Shown here: in pieces, positions 60,150 to 64,000 of the stretch
Numbering within the stretch: the stretch's first letter is position 1
Layout of the letters: the number at the start of each line of letters is the position of its first letter
NCBI GenBank assembly: GCA_009777475.1
Contig: WRLU01000009.1
Coordinates: 1 to 64,000, forward strand
From: Oscillospiraceae bacterium
GTDB taxonomy: Bacteria; Bacillota; Clostridia; Oscillospirales; UBA929
Length of the DNA stretch: 64,000 nt
Direction of reading: 5' to 3'
Translations under genes and position numbers: made by a program
The notes under the pieces: generated by a model
What the model saw: only the letters and a program-made list of their open reading frames with translations
Told to the model about the DNA's origin: nothing
Databases searched by the model: none

Positions 60150-61004
60150 ATGAGCAACATTTTAGAAGTGCGTTCACTTCGCAAAAGTTATGGCGCATTT
60201 ACGCTAAACGATGTAACCTTTGATGTGCCGAAAGGGTATATCATGGGCTTCATCGGGCCAAACGGCGCGGGAAAAACGACTGCCATTAAGCTGATTTTGA
60301 ATATAATCCGCGCAGATGCCGGCAGCATAAAAATCTTCGGGCGTGAGGGCAGTCCGGTTCAAAATGAGGACATTGGGGTTGTTATGGATACCCCGATGTT
60401 CGTTGAAGATTGGACGGCTATGGATGTTGAAAGTGCCGTATCGCCGTTCTATACCAAGTGGGATAAGCGGCTGTTCGCAAATTATTTGAAGCAGTTCGGA
60501 CTTGACCCGAAAAAGAAAGTCAAAGAACTTTCGCGCGGCATGAAAGTCAAATTGCAAATCGCCGCCGCACTTTCTCACAACGCAAGGCTGCTAATCCTTG
60601 ATGAACCTACAAGCGGGCTTGACCCTGTGGCACGTGATGAAATCTGCGATTTGCTCCGTGAGTTTGTGTCCGACGAAAACAAGAGCGTTCTTTTTTCAAC
60701 GCATATCACATCAGACCTCGAAAAGACTGCCGACTATATCACGTTTATTTTGAACGGCAGGATTGTTTTCACCGGTGCGAAAGACGATTTGCTCGAAAAA
60801 TACGCTCGTGTAACAGGCGGATTATCGGAGATAAGCACTCAGCAGAAAAAGTACATCATAGGAATCAGAGAACACCGCATGGGTTTTGAGGGCATGGTCG
60901 AAACAGCTAATCTGAGCAAGCTGCCGCAGACGGTTCTGACTGAGGGAATCAGTCTTGATGAAATCATTATTTTTATGAACAAGGGGGCAAAAATCAATGA
61001 ATAA
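60150..61004 (+). CDS. ABC transporter ATP-binding protein 2
   Basis: A 284-residue ATPase with Walker A GPNGAGKTT near residue 37, signature LSRGMKVKLQ near 129, Walker B LLILDEPTSGLD near 149 and FSTHITSD near 183. It belongs to the YtrB/BcrA-like group paired with GntR regulators. GGGAGG at 60132-60137 supports ATG 60150. Its end overlaps the permease start by 8 bp. Confidence 0.9.
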   Translation: MSNILEVRSLRKSYGAFTLNDVTFDVPKGYIMGFIGPNGAGKTTAIKLILNIIRADAGSIKIFGREGSPVQNEDIGVVMDTPMFVEDWTAMDVESAVSPFYTKWDKRLFANYLKQFGLDPKKKVKELSRGMKVKLQIAAALSHNARLLILDEPTSGLDPVARDEICDLLREFVSDENKSVLFSTHITSDLEKTADYITFILNGRIVFTGAKDDLLEKYARVTGGLSEISTQQKKYIIGIREHRMGFEGMVETANLSKLPQTVLTEGISLDEIIIFMNKGAKINE

Positions 61005-61686
61005 GCTCAAAGCATTTGTCGGGTTGGACTTCATAACCGTAAAGCCGTATTTCAAAAAAAGGAATCTGTTTTTATTCGCGGCAGTCGTGGTATTTATGTC
61101 AATCATGTCCGGCAGCATTGCGTCCGGCGCAATGATTGGGACAATGTTCGGGACGATATTTATGGGTTATCCTTTTGCGCTCGGGGAAAAGGGCAATTTA
61201 GATGCACTCTACACAACAATCTCTCTCGACAAAAAGACAGTAGTAACCGGGAGATACCTGTTTACGCTTACATTAAATCTGTGCACCATTATAGCAGCTT
61301 TTGCGATTTCGGCAATCGGTGTAACGATAGGGGTACTCATATCGGATTCCCCCGTATATGGGGAAATCACTATCGAAGCGTTATGGGTACTCGGCGCTGT
61401 TGCCGCTGCTTTTTTCGTCATGCAGTCGCTGATGTTCCCGGCGTATTTCAAGCTTGGTTATACGAGGGCTAAAATATTTACGATAGTCACATTCATTGCG
61501 CTGACAACGGGATATGTCGCAGTTTCAGCTTTCGCAAAAGACAGCGATGCAGTGAGTAATATTCTCAAAACTATCAGCGAAATGAACAACGGCTTACTTG
61601 CCGCTTGTGCCGTTTTAGGACTCTTCGTTTTGGTTTACATCTCGCACAGCTTGTCGCTTGCGTTCTATAAAAAGCGGGAGTTTTGA
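60997..61686 (+). CDS. ABC-2 type permease 2
   Basis: A 229-residue membrane protein with about six helices. It has the FMGYPFALGEKGNLDALYTTISLDKKTVVTGRY-type segment (residues about 52-86) typical of small ABC-2 permeases that accompany YtrA-regulated ATPases. Substrate unknown; candidates are antimicrobial peptides or lipids, by family analogy. Confidence 0.85.
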   Translation: MNKLKAFVGLDFITVKPYFKKRNLFLFAAVVVFMSIMSGSIASGAMIGTMFGTIFMGYPFALGEKGNLDALYTTISLDKKTVVTGRYLFTLTLNLCTIIAAFAISAIGVTIGVLISDSPVYGEITIEALWVLGAVAAAFFVMQSLMFPAYFKLGYTRAKIFTIVTFIALTTGYVAVSAFAKDSDAVSNILKTISEMNNGLLAACAVLGLFVLVYISHSLSLAFYKKREF

Positions 61687-61780
61687 TTTTGTATTTCACA
61701 AATGGGGTGGAATACGTGTAATTTCTGCCTGTTATTTTTCCCGATGATGAGATCAAAAGCCGCGTTGCCTTGGGACTGCC

Positions 61781-63280
61781 CTAGCACTCAAAATCCAGCA
61801 ACCCGCGAATTTGCCGCACCTCGTCAACCCCGGGATAGACCTCTTTCAGCGTCAGCCCTTTTTCGGTCAACTCAAAAACACATCTTTCAGTCACATATAA
61901 CACCCGCTGACCGCGTTTCAGCGCGTTTTTGCCCGAGAAGCTGACCGCCGAGATTTCTTTCTTAAATTTCGGGATCGTCCCTTCCTGCTTTATCTGGATA
62001 CCACCGTTTTCTTTCGCCGCAATAAGCCCTTTTGTGTTGAAGCTCATGCAGAAAACGATGGTTTTGGTCGCGTGGGTTATGTTGGCGAAACCGCCGATTC
62101 CCGGATAACCTCCCTCGATTTTATGTACATTCACGTTGCCTTGGAAATCAGCCTCCAAACCACCTAAGAAGCATATATCAAGGCCTCCTCCGTCATAAAA
62201 ATCGAACTGGGTCGCCATATCACAAATCATATCTGCCCCGATGGTTGCCCCGAACGCTACGCCGGGTGCCGGAAGCCCGCCCACGCCGCCAGCTTCCACC
62301 GTTGTGGTTATGCCTTTTAGAACGTCCTGCCGGGAAGCGTATTTACCCACCGTTTCGGGAATGCCTATGCCGATGTTGACGATATGACCCCGGTGCAGTT
62401 CCCGGGCGGCACGTTCGCCGATGATATCGGCGGTTTGGTCTCCAGCTTTCTTGTTTTTGGTGGTGGACAGCCGGTTGACATAGTAATCCATCTGGGTCGC
62501 GGGAACGTGTACATCCCCTGACAAAGCCGGGTTGTATTCCCCCTTAGTTTGAGCCTCACATACGACCACAGCGTCCACCAGCATCCCCGGAACAATTACA
62601 TTGCGCGGGCGGGAAAACTCATGGCTCACCCGCTCGACCTGTACGATCACCTTGCCGCCGTTGCGCTTGGTTGCCTGTGCCATGGCGAGGGCGTCCACGG
62701 TCAGGTATTCCTTTTCAAAGGATATGTTGCCGTTAGGATCAACGGTGGTGCCTTTGATAAACGCAACGTCAATTCTTGGCGTTTTATACAGGAGAAGCTC
62801 CTTGCCTTCAACTTCATACACAGAGACAAGCTCCCGCTTGGAGGCCACATTCAACGCGCAGGTATCCACGCGCGGATCGCAGTATATGCCGAGGCCGACC
62901 TCACTCAAAATCCAGTCCCTGCCTGCCGCCGAGGCGCGAATAGTATGAGACAGCACGCCCAGCGGGAGACAGTATGCCGCGATTTCCCCCACCAATGCCA
63001 TTTTAACGGCGGCGGGCATACTGTTAAAATGTCCCGCGATGATTTCGCTCACTGCGCCCGCCTTTATATAGCGGTCGGCAAAGCGGTTCTCGTCCCATAC
63101 GCCGAACCCCGCCGCGCAAAACAGCCGCAGATTTTTAGGCGAGCCGGTTTGGGTAAACCGCTCATACAACACATCGTGCAGAGCTTCGGGGTTGGACAGT
63201 GCCAAAAAGGAGTTGATGGCAACACAGTCGCCATCTTGGATGAGGGCCGCCGCTTCGTGGGCGGAAATGATTTTAAACAT
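61781..63280 (-). CDS. Acyl-CoA:carboxylate CoA-transferase (YdiF/propionate CoA-transferase type)
   Basis: A 499-residue family I CoA-transferase with both alpha and beta halves in one chain. The first half starts MFKIISAHEAAALIQDGD. The second half has GIGIPETVGKY near residue 318 and the catalytic Glu in TTTVEAGGVGGLPAPG near 340. It would swap CoA between short-chain acids such as acetate, propionate or acetoacetate, fitting an anaerobic fermenter. AGAGGT precedes the ATG at 63280. The gene is isolated from other fermentation genes. Confidence 0.9.
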   Translation of the reverse strand: MFKIISAHEAAALIQDGDCVAINSFLALSNPEALHDVLYERFTQTGSPKNLRLFCAAGFGVWDENRFADRYIKAGAVSEIIAGHFNSMPAAVKMALVGEIAAYCLPLGVLSHTIRASAAGRDWILSEVGLGIYCDPRVDTCALNVASKRELVSVYEVEGKELLLYKTPRIDVAFIKGTTVDPNGNISFEKEYLTVDALAMAQATKRNGGKVIVQVERVSHEFSRPRNVIVPGMLVDAVVVCEAQTKGEYNPALSGDVHVPATQMDYYVNRLSTTKNKKAGDQTADIIGERAARELHRGHIVNIGIGIPETVGKYASRQDVLKGITTTVEAGGVGGLPAPGVAFGATIGADMICDMATQFDFYDGGGLDICFLGGLEADFQGNVNVHKIEGGYPGIGGFANITHATKTIVFCMSFNTKGLIAAKENGGIQIKQEGTIPKFKKEISAVSFSGKNALKRGQRVLYVTERCVFELTEKGLTLKEVYPGVDEVRQIRGLLDFEC

Positions 63281-63387
63281 AGGTTTTACCTCTTTCTCAA
63301 CAAAGTTTTTGTATAGGCAGGGCTTGTATGGCATAATAGGATGGAGCGGTATCGGGGAATAGTAGAGGATGGAAGACAGGAGGGTGT

Positions 63388-64000
63388 ATGATGCTGAAGA
63401 AAATTACAGGCATAAAATTCAAAGGGAGACCCATCATCGTGGATGACTTAACGCAAACACGGTTTTCTAAACACGCCACCAAAACCTTCTGTATTCAAAA
63501 GCTTATTCGATACGCACCAGACTTAGAGACAAAAGCCGCTGAGATTTCCGTATTGGCCGGGGAAGTCTGGCGGGAGCATTACACACCGATTATCGGCTCG
63601 GAGCAAGTGGAATATATGCTGGCAAAGCTTCAGTCTGCCAAGCAAATCTGTACCGATATTCAGAAAAAAGCCATGTCTACCTCATTGCTCAAAATACAGA
63701 TAACGGAGAGTTAATCGGCTATTGCTGCATCGTCCCCAAAGATGAATATTTGTTGCTCAGTAAACTCTATGTCAGTAAGGATTTTCGCAAAAAAGGGGTT
63801 GCTCATAGCCTTTTAGACGAGGTAAACGCTCTTTGCAGAATGTCATATGGGCTAAATAAAATCCGTTTGACCGTAAATAAGCAAAACACAGATGCCATTG
63901 CAGCATATGAGAAAATTGGATTTGAAACGGTTGATTCGATCAAAACAGACATTGGCGGCGGATTTTTTATGGATGATTATGTAATGGAGAGAGGAACACA
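63388..64000 (+). pseudogene. GNAT acetyltransferase split by a frameshift, cut by the window end
   Basis: The first part (63388 to about 63666) reads LTQTRFSKHATKTF... and EQVEYMLAKLQSAKQI, an N-terminal region seen in GNAT acetyltransferases. After an A6 run at 63664-63669 the frame changes; from 63672 it reads HVYLIAQNTDNGELIGYCC, LYVSKDFRKKGVAHSLLDE (acetyl-CoA loop) and NTDAIAAYEKIGF to the window edge. One extra A would restore a single protein of about 200 residues. It may be a true mutation or a homopolymer sequencing error. AGGAGGG precedes the start. Confidence 0.75.

Overview
The window looks like a chromosomal segment of an endospore-forming, low-to-mid GC Firmicute of the class Clostridia, most likely from a metagenome-type lineage. 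The reasons are the gene order rimP-nusA-rnpM-L7Ae-infB-rbfA-nrnA, the sporulation genes spoIIP, spoVB and ytaF, the division genes sepF and divIVA beside yggS, hemZ, a DUF6062 gene, strong AGGAGG-type ribosome binding sites, frequent TTG/GTG starts, and TTGACA-17-TATAAT promoters. No rRNA, tRNA, CRISPR array or transposase was recognised.

Layout. 0-17.7 kb (plus strand): translation/RNA operon, RNase HI, cysteine desulfurase, metallo-hydrolase, hemZ, then a DNA methylase plus specificity subunit without a restriction subunit, a uridine-kinase-like gene, and an aconitase-like hydratase overlapping an asparagine-synthase-like gene. 17.7-19.6 kb (minus): dihydrofolate reductase, DnaQ-type exonuclease, DUF6062. 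20-25.4 kb (plus): CBS protein, MazG-like protein, three overlapping or closely spaced unrecognised genes, a eukaryote-type hexokinase, and a cytidylyltransferase-oxidoreductase fusion. 25.6-36.3 kb: secreted protein 1, a chemoreceptor, an HlyD-like/yggS/sepF/divIVA division group, a YabE-like 3D-domain protein, and an amino-acid symporter. 36.3-39.5 kb is a decaying accessory patch (GNAT fragment, LytTR fragment, orphan GHKL kinase). 39.5-48 kb: spoIIP, spoVB, truB, then secreted proteins 2 and 3. 48.7-55.9 kb: mreB, uracil-DNA glycosylase, ytaF, thiI, acpP, tsaD, a cluster of three DnaA boxes, and a TagF-like glycerophosphotransferase. 55.9-64 kb is a second accessory patch: WYL fragment, DUF3795, ClbS/DfsB, a GyrI remnant, two GntR-ABC operons sharing an identical 53-bp promoter module, a CoA-transferase, and a GNAT gene broken by a frameshift.

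The strongest candidate for something undescribed is a C-terminal domain of about 300 residues carried by three otherwise unrelated secreted proteins (25588-27675, 43322-45244, 45389-48007). It is marked by a CC-I-x-Y start, a central GFG-F-x-x-GD-x-x-GIC core and a W-x-(G/A)AT-x-KK end. The three N-terminal parts differ completely: twin beta-sandwich-like modules, a novel Cys-containing domain plus Thr-Pro linker, and leucine-rich repeats plus GLUG repeats. This suggests a common surface-attachment or processing module with exchangeable ligand-binding heads. Second candidates are the uncharacterised three-gene cluster at 21.3-22.4 kb and the two cytidylyltransferase fusions (24085-25428 and the C-terminus of 54384-55916).

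All assignments come from reading motifs by eye. Start codons were chosen by ribosome binding site spacing and by family N-termini.
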